From Chloranthus sessilifolius (lineage: Eukaryota; Streptophyta; Magnoliopsida; Chloranthales; Chloranthaceae), in contig CM037593.1 of NCBI GenBank assembly GCA_021018995.1, positions 18,318,088 to 18,382,087 of the forward strand: DNA of 64,000 nucleotides. Reading direction: 5' to 3'. Made by a program: the position numbers and the translations under genes. Below the pieces are notes generated by a model. The model did no database searches. It worked only from the letters and a program-made list of their open reading frames with translations, and was not told the DNA's origin. This document shows, piece by piece, positions 33,239 to 44,940 of the stretch (within the stretch, counting starts at the first letter, position 1; the number at the start of each line of letters is the position of its first letter).

Positions 33239-33597
33239 TCGAACCCTAAACATTATTTTTTTTATATAGGGCGCGTCTAGAAGAATTTTCTTTTACAAGT
33301 CAATCGATTGAATCCCAAATTCAATTGATTGACTTCAAAATCTGAAATCGGTGGGCTCAAATGTCTTAAAGTCAATCTATTGATTTTGAGAAATCAATCG
33401 ATTGTATTTAAATTTAGATTTTAAGCGACAAATTAGCTATCATTCAATCAATTGATGAATCAATTGATTTTCAAAACTCAATCAATTGAATTTAAATTTA
33501 GCTTTGGGCGGCAAAACAGGTGTCATGCCCTCAATCGATTGATTTTCATAACTCAGTCGATTGAGGTAGAGCAACGACATTTTTAATTCTCATAGCA
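33239..33597 (-). mobile_element. 5' LTR of element B, right piece
   Basis: Continues the LTR after element C, collinear with about 12715-13065. A TATA-like TATATA is at 33263-33268. It contains palindrome pairs of the CAATCGATTG type. It ends CATAGC(A), where copia sequence resumes. Confidence 0.85.
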
Positions 33598-33753
33598 ATG
33601 GCTAGATCAATTAGTTCTTTTAACAGATTTCGGTGCTTACGTTGGTTTCATGACTTAATGCTCCCATGCACATGCACCTTTCTCCTTTGTGCCTATTCAT
33701 ACTTTATAGTTTGCACCCACCTGAACCCGTGACCCTTCTACAACCTCACACCT

Positions 33754-35329
33754 ATGTTAACTCGTCGTCGGATTGGTGTCTTTAAACCAAATCCCAAGTA
33801 TATAAACCTTGCTACATTGTCTCTATCAACTAAGCCAAAAACCGTTAAATCATCTTTAAAGCATGACGGATGGAAGGGTGCAATGATTGATGAAATAAAT
33901 GCGTTGTCCGCTAATCATACATGGGAACTTGTGTCACGTCAATCTCAAATGAATGTTGTTGGGTGTCGTTGAATTTTTAAAACTAAAGTTAAGCTCACGG
34001 GTGAACTTGACTGCCTTAAGGCCCGACTTGTTGCCAAAGGCTACAATCAATAGGAAGGAGTTGATTTTCTTGAAACCTTCAACTCGGTAATTAAACCTGG
34101 CAGCATTCGAACTATCCTTACTATTGCCACTGTAAAAAATTGGCCTCTGTGCCAATTAGACGTAAAGAACGCATTTTTACATAGTTTTCTCAAGGAACCT
34201 GTATACATGGATCAACCTCCTAGGTTTGTTGCTTCTAAATTAGAGTATGTTTGTAAACTCTCTCAAGCCCTATATGGTTTGAAACAGGCTCCTCGGGCCT
34301 GGTTTGAAAGGTTTAGTGATACCCTCATAGGATGTGGTTTCTTCTATAGCACTGCAGATTCGTCTTTATTTGTTCATCGACATACCCAAGGAATTATTAT
34401 TATTTTGTTGCTATATGTTGATGATATTGTCCTTATAGGACCAAACCCACAATTATTAAATGATTTTATTACAACTCTTGCCACGGAATTCTCTATGAAA
34501 GATATGGGGACCCTCTACTTCTTTTTGGGAATTGAAGTTCATCGCTCCAAAGATGGGCTTCTTCTTACCCAAACTAAGTACGCCTGCGACTTCTTGTCTA
34601 AATCTCATATGGGTGTTTGCAAATCGTCTTCCACCCCCATGGTTGTGAAATTGGTAAACTCCTCAACAGAATGGTATCGTGATCCTACACAATACATGAT
34701 CTATCATTTGCAGTAAATTTTGTCTGCAAGCACATGCATCAGCCTACCACTGGTCATTTTCAATTGGTCAAGAGAATTCTCCATTATGTCAATGGGACCC
34801 TTCACCTTGGAATTCATATATGTGATCAAAGTTCATTAGATCTTTATGCCTACTCTGATGCTGACTGGGTTGGGTGCCCTATTGCTTGTCGCTCTATAAC
34901 ACGACTTTTGTACTTTTCTTGATAGAAACTGTCTCTCTTGGAGTGCTAAAAAGTAACGTACAATTTCTCATTCAAGCACAGAGGCTGAATATCGTGCAAT
35001 GGCGTCTACCATTGCTGAACTAACATGGTTGTCCTTCATTTTACGAGATATCGGGATTTTCCTCTTCAAGCCAGCTACGTTGTTTTGTGACAATATTAGT
35101 GCGTTATATATGACAGTCAATCCGGTTCTTCATGCTCGAACTAAGCACATCGCTATTGACTATCATTTTGTCAGAGAAAAGGTCATGCTTGGGCTCCTGC
35201 ATACTGGTTACATTTCTTCTACATCCCAATTAGCAGATATTTTTACCAAGCCACTCCCTAAGGATGTCTTTCTCAGATTGCGTCACAAACTCGGCCTCCG
35301 GCTAGCTCCCCAGCCGCATTTGAGGGGGA
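33754..35329 (+). pseudogene. Copia reverse transcriptase and RNase H (broken)
   Basis: This is the right half of the split copia polyprotein. 33754-34200 gives the RVT_2 N-terminus (WELV, LDVKNAFLH with its catalytic Asp), with a TGA where the family has Trp (after GCR) and a TAG a little later. 34207-34716 holds QALYGLKQAPRAW and the YVDDI active site. A deletion of roughly 50-60 bp at about 34695 removes the conserved SLVGSLQYLTLTRP-type segment and shifts the frame. RNase H follows: YSDADWVGC, EAEYRAMAS, LFCDN, HARTKHIAIDYHFVRE, and ADIFTKPLP near the end. The active-site residues I can see are kept; the stops and deletion make it dead. Confidence 0.9.
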
Positions 35330-35330
35330 A
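35318..35330 (+). promoter_or_regulatory. Polypurine tract of the copia element
   Basis: ATTTGAGGGGGAA immediately precedes the 3' LTR start TGTTAGGTAC. Confidence 0.88.
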
Positions 35331-35767
35331 TGTTAGGTACAATCATTCAAGTCAACTCACAGACCCATCCAATAGCCCTCATAGAGATAAAGATCAGATT
35401 ATTGGTGATAAACTTCACCCAACTGAAATTGTTAATAAAGAAACTAAACATGTTGATGTGGCAGCCTATCATACAAAATCAAAGGAAGGCTCCACTTGCA
35501 AAGATAAATTGGTTAAGGATAGAAACATGTGGTGATGTGGCAGTATTCCATATGAAAAGAAAAGAAGATATTTGCTGTGAAGATCGGATAACTGAACAAA
35601 GCTATTAGCTTTTGATAAGGACCAAAGATCCTCTATAGCTCTATATTGTCTTATGTAATGTATCATTAAATGATTAATGAAAATAATTATCTTCTTCATT
35701 ATGGACTTAGGTCTTTAATGACCGAACCATGTTAATTTGCTCACATTATCTTTTATTTATTCTAACA
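35331..35767 (+). mobile_element. 3' LTR of the copia element (437 bp)
   Basis: Starts TGTTAGGTAC, ends TTCTAACA. Close match to 8631-9289 apart from the MITE in that copy. The frames crossing it are not genes. Confidence 0.92.
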
Positions 35768-36263
35768 CCTACCACTAAACAGTAATACTAAGGTAATAGT
35801 ATAAGAATATCAAGAAGGTACTTCAGCGGGGTATTCTCACCGTCGTACGCTAAGATCCACGTGGGGCTCCATGTGACACCCGAAATATGCTTTGGGTGAA
35901 AAGTGGGGCAAGGTAGCATTATTTAAATCATTTCTTACAAAATTCAAAATAACATCTCCACTGTTTATTTTGTGAGGCTTAAATTATGTTGAGTCACATT
36001 TAAAATTTGACTTTCAATTTTAAAATTATTATTTTTAATTGATCTATGAATCTGGTTCAAGCTTCAAGTTACACCAAAACATTGTTTTGGGGGTCACATC
36101 GAGCTCCATATGTCGTACTTATTTTCTGTACTCCACCCGATTACCTTCACCTTTTCCATGACATAGTGATACTTATACTTTTTTTTTCTTTGAAGTCGGA
36201 AGTCTTGTCTCATTTTTACCAAGTGACCAATATTACCGCTACAAATTTAGAGGCTTTAAGGCT
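35768..36263. other. Intergenic with a weak inverted repeat
   Basis: Parts of 35865-35910 and 36070-36115 are inverted copies (GGGTGTCACATGGAGC-like), suggesting the remains of a small fold-back element. No gene seen. Confidence 0.4.
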
Positions 36264-36515
36264 GTGTTTGAGAATGCTCTTTGGAAACAAAGAGCAGCTC
36301 TATGCTCTGGTACATAGCACTTTAATTTAGGATTGTGTTTGCTTGTAGTTGTTCTGTAATCTTTCTGAGAGTGAAAGAACTTAATTTTTTTTATTTTTTA
36401 TTCTTTTAGGGAAAGTAATAAAAGAGCTTAATTTGGTTTTCTTTAACAAAGCCATTTAAACTTAGCTCTTTCAAGTAGGCGCCGCTCTTTTGCTCCAAAG
36501 AGCAATCTCAAACAC
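36264..36515. mobile_element. MITE with GTGTTTG/CTCTTTGG termini, copy 2 (252 bp)
   Basis: Begins GTGTTTGAGAATGCTCTTTG and ends CAAAGAGCAATCTCAAACAC. Same family as 8425-8623; one copy lies on each side of the copia element. Confidence 0.8.
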
Positions 36516-38207
36516 ATCAATCAATAATCAGTATAAGCCTAGCTTTCTCCCTCTTAAGATATCAGAGATATATAAACTAATACAATTAAAATAAGTAATT
36601 TTATATTAATAGAAAGTAACATCTGCTGAGAAGTTAGAAAAATAAGAATGAGAAGTAATAAGACCACATACTTATAAGAGAAAACTTAGAAGCCACCAAA
36701 AAGACTATAAAATATGAGAACAAATAAACATTTTAAGGGTAAGTAAGCAATATTATAAAGCTTTTTGTTTCTAAAGTTGTAAATAGACAGAAATGAACAT
36801 TGGCCAAAATAGTAATAACATAGCGATGATTTTGATTGATGACACTTCTTTACATGACATCAGATTATGTGATTCGGTCACAGCGAAAGATTCTGTGATC
36901 TTGGCTGGGCCGGTGCCCCTGTTGTTGTATTAAGCCCTTTAGAGTTTTAAACCGCCTTGAATCATAGTCAGCAAGTCGTAGTTTGGTAATAGTTAGGAAA
37001 GGTTAGAACCCGAAAAAAGTCGGTAAAATTTGACGAGTTTGAGAAAATATTTAAAGAAAAATTAGGAAGCAAATGTAAAAATATATAAAAAAAAAAGATT
37101 AGAAAGTAAGAAAAACATTAAAAATCAAGATTTATTGAAAGAATCGAGAATTATTTGTGGATTTTTAAAATCACATGAAATTTTGGAAAATTGTGAATAA
37201 TTTGAAATTAATTCACAAAACCTCAAATTCGCGAATTATTAGTATTTTTTCAAAAAATTGACAAATTTTGTGATTATGGGTTGAATTGGTGCCGACAGTG
37301 TTACCCTCGAACTTCTACTTCTTGAATTTTTACAGTGCCAACACTTAGTGGCACTTGGACACTCCTTAAAACCGCACAATATTTTTAGACATGTATGAAA
37401 ACCTAGATAATACTATCAATAAAATGAACTGTCGTTTTATTTTAAAAAATTGTGGAAAGTTTTGTAACTAACAAAAATAAAACGTTTGGGTCTTTAAAAA
37501 CGGTTTGTATAATATAAAATCTACTTTTAAGTGTATGATTAGAATTTTTTTCTACATTTGTTCTTTCTTTTTTTTTAATTTAACCGTGCCGTTGTATTGG
37601 ATTCTTTAAAAATTGGTGTGTCAAACAGTTATGACACCTTGAGACGTGATACCCGTGTCCTGTATCTAGGTAACATTGAATGCCAAAATATAGCTCAAAT
37701 TTAGCCCTTCATCATAAGGTTCATAAGCGCAGTCCACCAATCAATTACCATCAAAAGATTTGATAGTCAACTGCTGACTCAGTGTCCCATTCATGAGGTG
37801 GTACAGAAGTTACCATATGCCTCTCGACATACCATTGCCTCAAAAGGCCCAATTTTTTGGCTGGGCCATTAAGCCTTTTTTTTTTTGCAGTGAAAAGGTT
37901 TGGTTGATAATGAAGCTTGAGAATACCTGTTTTAGCGGTCACTGAATCTTTGAGGGCACCACATCAAAAAAAACACCATCGGCTGTTTTGAATCAAACGA
38001 TGGAGATTATTTTGACCCAATGTTTGAAAAATAGATCTTGAGATCGTGAGCGTACTATCAAACCACCAATTTTAAACCCTTTTGATCCAATGTTTTAAAA
38101 ATGAATCTTGAGATCGTGAGCAAACTATTAGACTGCCAATTTTATCCTTCTTGACACACATTTAAAAAAAGTCATCAAAAAATCATGTGACACAAATCAC
38201 CCTCAAA
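36516..38207. other. AT-rich intergenic DNA
   Basis: No coding frame of interest. At 38013-38155 a segment of about 70 bp containing ATCTTGAGATCGTGAGC is present twice in tandem; it belongs to the fold-back MITE family seen at 44941-46150. Confidence 0.5.
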
Positions 38208-39757
38208 TAGGGCTCTCAATGGGTCGGGCCAGCCTAGATTTTAACCCGCTCCTAACTCGAAAAAAGTGATATTTTCTATTAAGTAAATCCAGTCCGGTAT
38301 CCAGATCGGCTATATATGTTGCAACCCGAATGACGCGGGACAACGATCTTAAGATCCGTGAATGCTCATGATATGCTAATTTGTCGAAATTAAACTAATT
38401 AATTTGATCAATTAAATCACAAATTAACATGATATCTTTGATTTTATGGGATTTTGCTTAGGTGACCATGCTCGGTTAGCGTAGGGTTCAATCCGACGAG
38501 TGAGATCCATTATGATGGCGGAAGAGGCGATCCGAGAGATAAAACTCTTGTTTTGTCTAAGTCGGGGCGTTGGATCGTAGTTATTCTTGGAATCGGGAGT
38601 TCCTAGCTAGTGCTTGGAATGAAAGCGATCAATGGCACAAGTTAAATACGTCAAAGCCCAACAACGGTCGAGGATCGATGGCTAGGGTCAGATTCGATCC
38701 ACGATGATGAACATTTAGGGTATTCTAGATCTAGGGTTGGGGGATTAGAACGATTAATAAAAAGGAAGAAGATTAAAGGCAAAAGATTAAAGAGAAAAGA
38801 AGATCAAGCAAGAACAAGGATTAAAGGTGAAAATCAAAGTAACATGGGCCTCACACTCTTAGCCTCACACCAAACCCACATGGGGAAGAAGGCTCTCTCT
38901 TCAAGCTCATCTTAAGCCAAATGGAAAACATATTTTCATTAAATCAACAAGTGTTAAAAATAACTTACAAAAGTATGCTTTATAGTAACTACAAAAGTAA
39001 TAATCCCTAAAATGGTAAAGTATGAAATTACCCTAAGTGGTAACTTACAATTAGACACAAAAATAATAAAATCCGGACAAAAGGACAAAGTGCGTCACTT
39101 AGGTCGCTAGGTGGAGATTTCCACGAAGGTCCATCCTGGGCACCACAGACGTCCGCCACCTATCCACGGACGTCTGTGATGTCCACGAATATTTGTCGCA
39201 CATTAACAGTGCGACCCTCTAATTCCGAACGTCTATCCAAAGCCTTCGAAAGTTCGTCGCCTGATGACTTTTTGTGCCTCATAGGCTGATCTCTAGGGTA
39301 TTTCCTCAATGGATCTTGAGGCTCTATAGTTCCCCCGCTGCTTTTTCTTTCGTTGGTACACTAAGCGGCGTCCCCATCACCAGATAAATCCGGGCCGGGC
39401 TTGGGTTGAGTGTAATTCCAACACCAAGCCCGCACTTGGCTCAGATATTTTATATATATATAATTTTAAAGATATAAAAAGAAATTCCTTTTAATTAAAT
39501 ATAATTTACAATATTTGAATAAAAGCATGTACTCAACCAAAGTTTATTAGAAAAAAATAGTTCTAAAAAAGAGTCCAACCAAATTTTTCTGGAAAAAGAA
39601 ATCGAAAAAAAACTCGAAAAGACGTTCAAGCCCAGCTCAGCCCAGTTGTGGTCGGGCTTGGGCTGAGTACATCGCAGTCCAGATTAGGACTGGGCTAAAA
39701 ATTTTGGGAACCTGGCCGGGTAGGTTAGGGCCCTAATCCGGCTGATTGAGAGCCCTA
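38208..39757. mobile_element. Non-autonomous hAT-type element (1550 bp)
   Basis: Inverted ends TAGGGCTCTCAAT and ATTGAGAGCCCTA; flanks CCCTCAAA and CCGTCAAA, an 8-bp duplication with one mismatch. Subterminal GGGTCGGGCC / GGCCGGG words are also inverted. TAGGG-type ends and 8-bp duplications fit the Ac/Tip100 branch of hAT. The middle (about 38320-39370) is unrelated to the ends and has no transposase; it may be captured DNA or a later insertion. It ends about 300 bp upstream of the PPR gene. Confidence 0.85.
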
Positions 39758-40059
39758 CCGTCAAACATTATTTTCGGTAACTTTTTTATTTCAAAACGGA
39801 CCGTCTGATGGTTCTCCCATGATGCCAAGAGCCATTTTATGGAATACTGGGGTGAAAACCAATCTCGATCTTCTGATTCAAAGCAGTCAATAATTTTTGA
39901 CATATATGCCCTCAAAGATTTGATAGATGCAAATAAAAACGATTTGACTCAATCCTTTTTACTTGTATAGGGGATATACGAAAACTTTTCCCTTTTCTTA
40001 ACAAAGCCACATTTTGAACTCACGCTTCAACAGAAAACTGAAGAAACTGCCCAACAGCC

Positions 40060-42171
40060 ATGGCAGTTCCTCTGTCTCTGCACACTCACCTACCTTCACC
40101 CCCTCCACCTCACCTGAACACCACCAAAACCAAATCAAACGCCCAAATTGAAACCAACCCATCTCTGATTTTGCTCGAAAAATGCTCCAACATGGACGAT
40201 TTAAAGCAAATTCATGCCCAAATGATCAAGAAAAACCTAGTCTCCAACCCCTTTGCCGCCAGCCGAATTATCGCCTTTTGCGCACTTGAAAATGCCGGCG
40301 ATATCCAGTACGCACGGGATGTGTTCGAACAAATTCCCAAACCAAATAATTTCGTGTGCAATTCGATAATTCGAGGTTACACCAATAAAAATTTGACCCG
40401 GGAAGCGATTGGTTTCTATCGAGAGATAATTGAACTTGGCCTGTCACCCGACCGATTCACGTTTCCTTCACTCTTCAAATCTTGTGGCGATTCAAATGAG
40501 GGGAAACAGTTGCATGCCCACACTATAAAATACAGTTTTGCTTCGGATTCGTATGTGCAGAATACTTTGATCAATATGTATGTGAGTCGGCACAGATTGA
40601 GTGATGCCCGCAAGGTGTTTGATAAAATGACTGAGAGAAATGTGGTTTCATGGGCGACAATGATTGCAGGTTATGCGAATTGGGATAGGTCAGTGGAGGC
40701 CATGAGGCTTTTCCATCGGATGGAAATTGAAAATGTGAAGCCTAATGAGGTCGCTCTGGTGAACGTTTTGATGGCTTGTGCGAGGGCGAGGGACTTGGAT
40801 ATGGCAAAGTGGGTTCATGAATATATGGAGGGGAATCAAATTGGATTCAATTTGATCCTAATGGCATCTCTTATGGATGTGTATTGCAAATGTGGGGCCG
40901 TTTCACTTGCTCGGAAGCTGTTTGATGAACTTCCCGAGAGGAATTTGTTTTGTTGGAACATTATGATTAATGGGCATGTCGAGGATAGCAATTACAAGGA
41001 AGCATTGCTACTCTTCCGCGAGATGCAGCGTAGGGGAGTAAAAGCCGATAAGGTGACAATGGCAAGCTTAATGATTGCGTGTTCCCATCTGGGTGCTCTC
41101 GAGCTTGGCAAATGGTTACATTTGTACATCAAGAAAGAGAAGGTTGAGGTTGATGTGGTCTTGGGTACAGCTCTCGTTGATATGTATGCGAAGGGCGGAT
41201 GCATAAATAGTGCTTCGCAAGTATTCGATGAGATGCCCTGTCGAGATGTACTAACTTGGACAGCCATGATTGGTGGTCTTGCCATGTCTGGTCACGGGGA
41301 GAGAGCACTTGAGTTTTTCTATGATATGCAAAAGAGCGGGGTGAAACCAGACGCTATTACATTTGTGGGCGTCTTAACCGCTTGTAGTCACACCGGCCTT
41401 GTTGATGAAGGTAATAGGCATTTTGAGTCTATGTTTACTGTTTATAACATCCGTCCCACTGTCGAACACTATGGTTGTATGGTTGACTTGTTAGGCCGCG
41501 CCGGCTTAATAGAAAAGGCAGAGAATTTGATTAGGAACATGCCCATGGTACCGGATTATTTTGTGTTAGGAGCCCTTCTTGGTGCATGTAGGATTCATGG
41601 TAATATCGAAGTGGCAGAGAGAGCAGCTCGACAACTTCTAGAGCTCAATCCGGGCAACGGCGGGGCTTATGTGCTCTTGTCTAACATATATGGGTCGATG
41701 AAGAAGTGGGACGAATCAAAAAGAACAAGGGACCTCATGGTAGAGAAGAACATTCAGAAGCCACCCGGGTGTAGTTTGATAGAGGTGGACGGGGCCGTCC
41801 ACGAATTTGTTAAGGGGGACGTGTCGCACCCTCGAAGCGCTGAGATATATGAGATGGTCGATGACATGATATGTCGATTGAAGGGTCATGGGTACGTACC
41901 GAATAAATCTGAAGTGTTGTTTGACATGGATGAGGAGGATAAAGAGGACGAACTCTGTCGCCACAGTGAGAAATTAGCAATCGCATTTGGGCTAATCAGT
42001 ACAATTCCAGGGATGCCAATTCGAGTTGTGAAGAACCTTCGTGTCTGCAGTGATTGCCACTCTGCAACAAAGCTCATTGCCAAAGTTTACGACCGGGAGA
42101 TCATCGTGCGGGATAGGAATCGGTTTCATCATTTTAAGGATGGATCGTGCTCGTGTAAGGACTTTTGGTGA
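40060..42171 (+). CDS. Pentatricopeptide repeat protein, DYW class
   Basis: Intact 703-codon intronless gene. The ATG at 40060 has good context (CAGCCATGGCA) and fits the family N-terminus. Proteins of this class are imported into plastids or mitochondria, bind one RNA site through their PLS-type repeats, and direct C-to-U editing. After a Pro/His/Thr-rich N-terminus (possible transit peptide), PPR motifs run from about residue 45 to 510 (for example WATMIAGYANWDRSVEAMRLFHRM). E and E+ motifs and the PG box (PPGCSLIEVDGAVHEF) follow, then the DYW deaminase. Its HSE zinc/catalytic motif is at 635-637, CSDC at 663-666, and CSC at 697-699. The protein ends DFW rather than DYW. All catalytic residues are present, so deaminase activity is expected. 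Target organelle and RNA site cannot be told from sequence alone. Confidence 0.97.
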   Translation: MAVPLSLHTHLPSPPPPHLNTTKTKSNAQIETNPSLILLEKCSNMDDLKQIHAQMIKKNLVSNPFAASRIIAFCALENAGDIQYARDVFEQIPKPNNFVCNSIIRGYTNKNLTREAIGFYREIIELGLSPDRFTFPSLFKSCGDSNEGKQLHAHTIKYSFASDSYVQNTLINMYVSRHRLSDARKVFDKMTERNVVSWATMIAGYANWDRSVEAMRLFHRMEIENVKPNEVALVNVLMACARARDLDMAKWVHEYMEGNQIGFNLILMASLMDVYCKCGAVSLARKLFDELPERNLFCWNIMINGHVEDSNYKEALLLFREMQRRGVKADKVTMASLMIACSHLGALELGKWLHLYIKKEKVEVDVVLGTALVDMYAKGGCINSASQVFDEMPCRDVLTWTAMIGGLAMSGHGERALEFFYDMQKSGVKPDAITFVGVLTACSHTGLVDEGNRHFESMFTVYNIRPTVEHYGCMVDLLGRAGLIEKAENLIRNMPMVPDYFVLGALLGACRIHGNIEVAERAARQLLELNPGNGGAYVLLSNIYGSMKKWDESKRTRDLMVEKNIQKPPGCSLIEVDGAVHEFVKGDVSHPRSAEIYEMVDDMICRLKGHGYVPNKSEVLFDMDEEDKEDELCRHSEKLAIAFGLISTIPGMPIRVVKNLRVCSDCHSATKLIAKVYDREIIVRDRNRFHHFKDGSCSCKDFW

Positions 42172-42287
42172 TGATTGCAATTATTTTAGTAACTTAGCCA
42201 TTTAATAATGGTTGTTAGTATAGAATTGTGTACCCTGTTGAATGTATAGTTCCTCCATTTGTGTCTGTTTCTTCTTCTTTTTAATCT

Positions 42288-43310
42288 TTAAAGATTCAAT
42301 ACATTAGAAAAGTAGATTACATCTGGATCGAGCAAAGCGAGAAGCTTAACAAAAGAGAAAAGAAAAAGACTAATACCAAAGACTACAAAAATACCCAACC
42401 ACAGGAACAGAGAGAAAGTCTTCACTCCTGAGCAGGCAGCAAAAAAAGAAGAAGAACCACAGACCCCCATTAGAAGAGACCCCACACAACCTCACCACCT
42501 GATGTCCCTATCAGTGTCTGATCTTAAGGTTAACAGGGAACTGGATTGACCCTCGAAGATTCTTCGGTTGCGTTCTTTCCAAATAGCCCCCATAATCACT
42601 ATGGCCAACATGCTGAGAAGAGGGGAAACTTTAATAGTAATCGGTTGACAGAACTCGGCAAACAGGTCCCCGCAGGTTCTAGGCATGCACCCCATCAGGT
42701 TAAATGGAGGTAGTTATCGGGCAGTACAGAAATAAATGATCCGCGGATTCCAAATCAGCGGAACACATGAGGCATCGATTGAGCAGCATAAGCCCACGAC
42801 TACCAAGTGTATCGATCGATTGTTTTAACTCAGTACCGAGCAGCACACCAAGCCAAAAACACCAATCTGGGAGGGGCTGTTACCTTCCTAACCCCTTTCC
42901 AATGCCGACCTAGCAGTGGTCTTCTCCACAACCCATAATAAGCGGATTTAACAGTAAAAATGCCACTTTTGTTGAAGCTCAACACCCTCATATTGTCTGA
43001 AGCCAAAAGTCTCGGCGACTGCTACATCCCTAGCCTCGGCATCCCTCAAATCTCACCTTAGGTCTAGATCCCACCGAGGCCCTTGATCATCAAACACCAC
43101 ACAATCTGCCACAGAAAAGCCTTTTCATTGGCTGAGAATATAGCTTGACGGATATCAGCCCAATTAAAGTCACAGAACTTAATGTCTGAGCCGTTACCAA
43201 GAGCAAATTTAATCCCCCTGCTAAAATCCGAGGATTGAGCAACAACCCTTTCCACCACTTTCCATCACACAGAAGACTTAGCAACTGCCGTCGGAGAGAG
43301 TCCACGCTCT
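42288..43310 (-). pseudogene. L1-type LINE fragment: C-terminus of ORF2
   Basis: On the minus strand, 43064-43305 encodes the linker after reverse transcriptase (KWWKGL, SRGIKFALGNGSDIKFCDFNW) in two overlapping frames. 42720-42880 encodes a zf-RVT domain (RGLMLLNRCLMCSADLESAD then HLFLYC). 42492-42695 gives the typical tail (AIWKERNRRIFEGQ). About 200 bp of 3' untranslated sequence reaches 42288, with an A-rich end near 42260-42285. The 5' part is missing, the usual 5' truncation of LINEs. It lies about 115 bp downstream of the PPR stop, in opposite orientation. Confidence 0.85.
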
Positions 43311-44624
43311 TGCATCAACTATATTTGTAACATAGATTTATCAACTTTCTTTCCATGAGAGTTTACAACTTTACTCAGCTGGGGCAAAACTATCTAGCTT
43401 CAGGATCCAGATCGTTATGCTCATATGTCATCTGCAAAAGTCCAAAGGGATCTTTAGCTTCCTATGTTATTGATATAAGTATCACAATCTCTCAAGCATT
43501 TTACTTAGCTGCATACAGTGGTATCCATTACCACACAGAGAAACTTCCACACATGGATTTATCTAATTTTTTAAGGGGGTGACTGGGTTAATACTCTGGC
43601 AGGAGCATGATAACCGCACTCCGATTTCCACATCAAGCTCCAGGTGGCTTCAAAGCGCTGTTTTGGGTGCCACATAGAGCTTCTGTTCATTCCATTGATC
43701 ATTTTTTTTGTAAAAGGTAAAGGTCAAACATTAATTGATTTCATTTTCAAGCCTCTCAAAAAACACATTGTGGAGATATAATTTTAATTTTTTATCAAAA
43801 GGCGACCTTCCTCCATATGTTATAAAACAGTGTTTTAAGTGTCATGTGGAGCTCCTGCGTGGACCTTGGAACGTGGTGCGCGTGCTCCTCCTGGGGTAAC
43901 ATCTTACAAAATATTAAAGTGTGTGAAGTGTATTAACGTCTAAGATTTGCTATACAAAATATTAGATATAACAAATCTTCGACACATGCTGCAATGTCTT
44001 CTTAACGAGAATCTCTTAGAATATGCAAAGGATATGAAAACGCTATCCCTGGGATTTAAGGACACTGATATATAGCGGACCGCAAAGAGCATATCATTCA
44101 ACGGACTGCTTACATGACGTGATGCAAGTGCAGTGGGTCCCAACAATGCAGGTCAGGCCACCCACTTGCATTGCGCTACATAAGCAGCCTGTTGTTAGTC
44201 TACTATTTGAGGTCTGCACATTATAATTTTTGGGGATTTAATGAATCCCTCACTAAATTAAACTCTTTTTTAAAAGCCTTTAAGATTATATAATGGGAAC
44301 CTTTATTTTCAGTCCAAGATTCTTCCATCTAAACCCGTCCACGCGCTTAAGCAGCTGACTATTTTGATTTAAATGGTAGAGATTATTTTTCGTTGCAATC
44401 TTTTACACAATGTATCTTGAGACTATGGTGTGACCATCAGACAGACAAATTTTAATACCACGTGGCATACATTCCAAAAAAAATGATCAAAGGATCATGT
44501 TTGATGTGCGCTCATGACGGCATTCATTTATTGGAACGTTTGTCATGTGGAATCAAAATCTAACCATCCGATGGTTGGTCCATGATCTCAATATTAATTG
44601 TGTCGGAAGATCATCACTTTTTTT
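43311..44624. other. Intergenic with fold-back fragments
   Basis: No gene. 44105-44195 holds an inverted repeat (GCTTACATGACGTGATGCAAG against CTTGCATTGCGCTACATAAGC). 44340-44610 is half of the fold-back MITE family described at 45752-46150. 43630-43870 contains two copies of a TTGGGTGCCACATAGAGC-like word. Confidence 0.45.
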
Positions 44625-44940
44625 TAAGGTTTTTTGCAAATACCCCCCTGAGTTATGTTGATATTACAAATAACCCCCCTAGTTATAGCTATTTGCTTTA
44701 AACCCCCTGAGTTAGCATTTTGGTATTTATAAAACACCCTCTTTAACGGATGCTACTTTAAATGGATAACCAACCGTTAAAAAATAGCCTAAATACCATA
44801 TTTATCCTTTTTTAAATTAAATTACTAAATTGCCACCCTCTATAAGAGTAATTTTAAATCCACCCCTCCACTTACAAAAAAGAATAGTTTTAAATCCACC
44901 CACCAAATATTTGAGTTCACCCACGTTGAAAAACATTGAC

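Larger units (their letters stand above)
11868..33597 (-). mobile_element. Element B: pol-less Ty3-gypsy retrotransposon
   Basis: Two long direct repeats, 11868-13065 and 19245-20165 plus 33239-33597, enclose an interior with a tRNA-Asp-like primer site next to the right-hand repeat. The element therefore reads on the minus strand and its 5' LTR is on the right. The interior holds only a gag C-terminal remnant and a conserved hairpin/G-tract; no pol is seen. The 3' region near 13070-13270 lacks about 200 bp, including the polypurine tract, compared with element A. The outer ends are worn (TC rather than TG on the left), and the target duplication is only a candidate ACTGG/AATGG. Solo LTR F sits in its interior and element C in its 5' LTR. 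Confidence 0.85.
8631..35767 (+). mobile_element. Ty1-copia retrotransposon split by a 21.7-kb nest
   Basis: The two LTRs (8631-9289 and 35331-35767) both start TGTTAG and are collinear. Order of parts: initiator-Met tRNA primer site, gag, protease, integrase, then the inserted nest, then reverse transcriptase, RNase H, polypurine tract and 3' LTR. Protease and integrase upstream of RT is the diagnostic copia order. Every domain has stops or frameshifts, so the element is dead. The flanks are TTTAC on the left and CCTAC on the right, possibly one duplication with two transitions. The nest entered between integrase and RT near 11867, and copia sequence resumes at about 33598. Confidence 0.93.

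Noticed and set aside
35330-35608. 92-codon frame after copia RNase H
   Set aside because: Lies wholly in the 3' LTR.
8626-35772. Copia target duplication TTTAC/CCTAC
   Set aside because: Two of five bases differ. It could be one duplication with two transitions, but it is too weak to claim.
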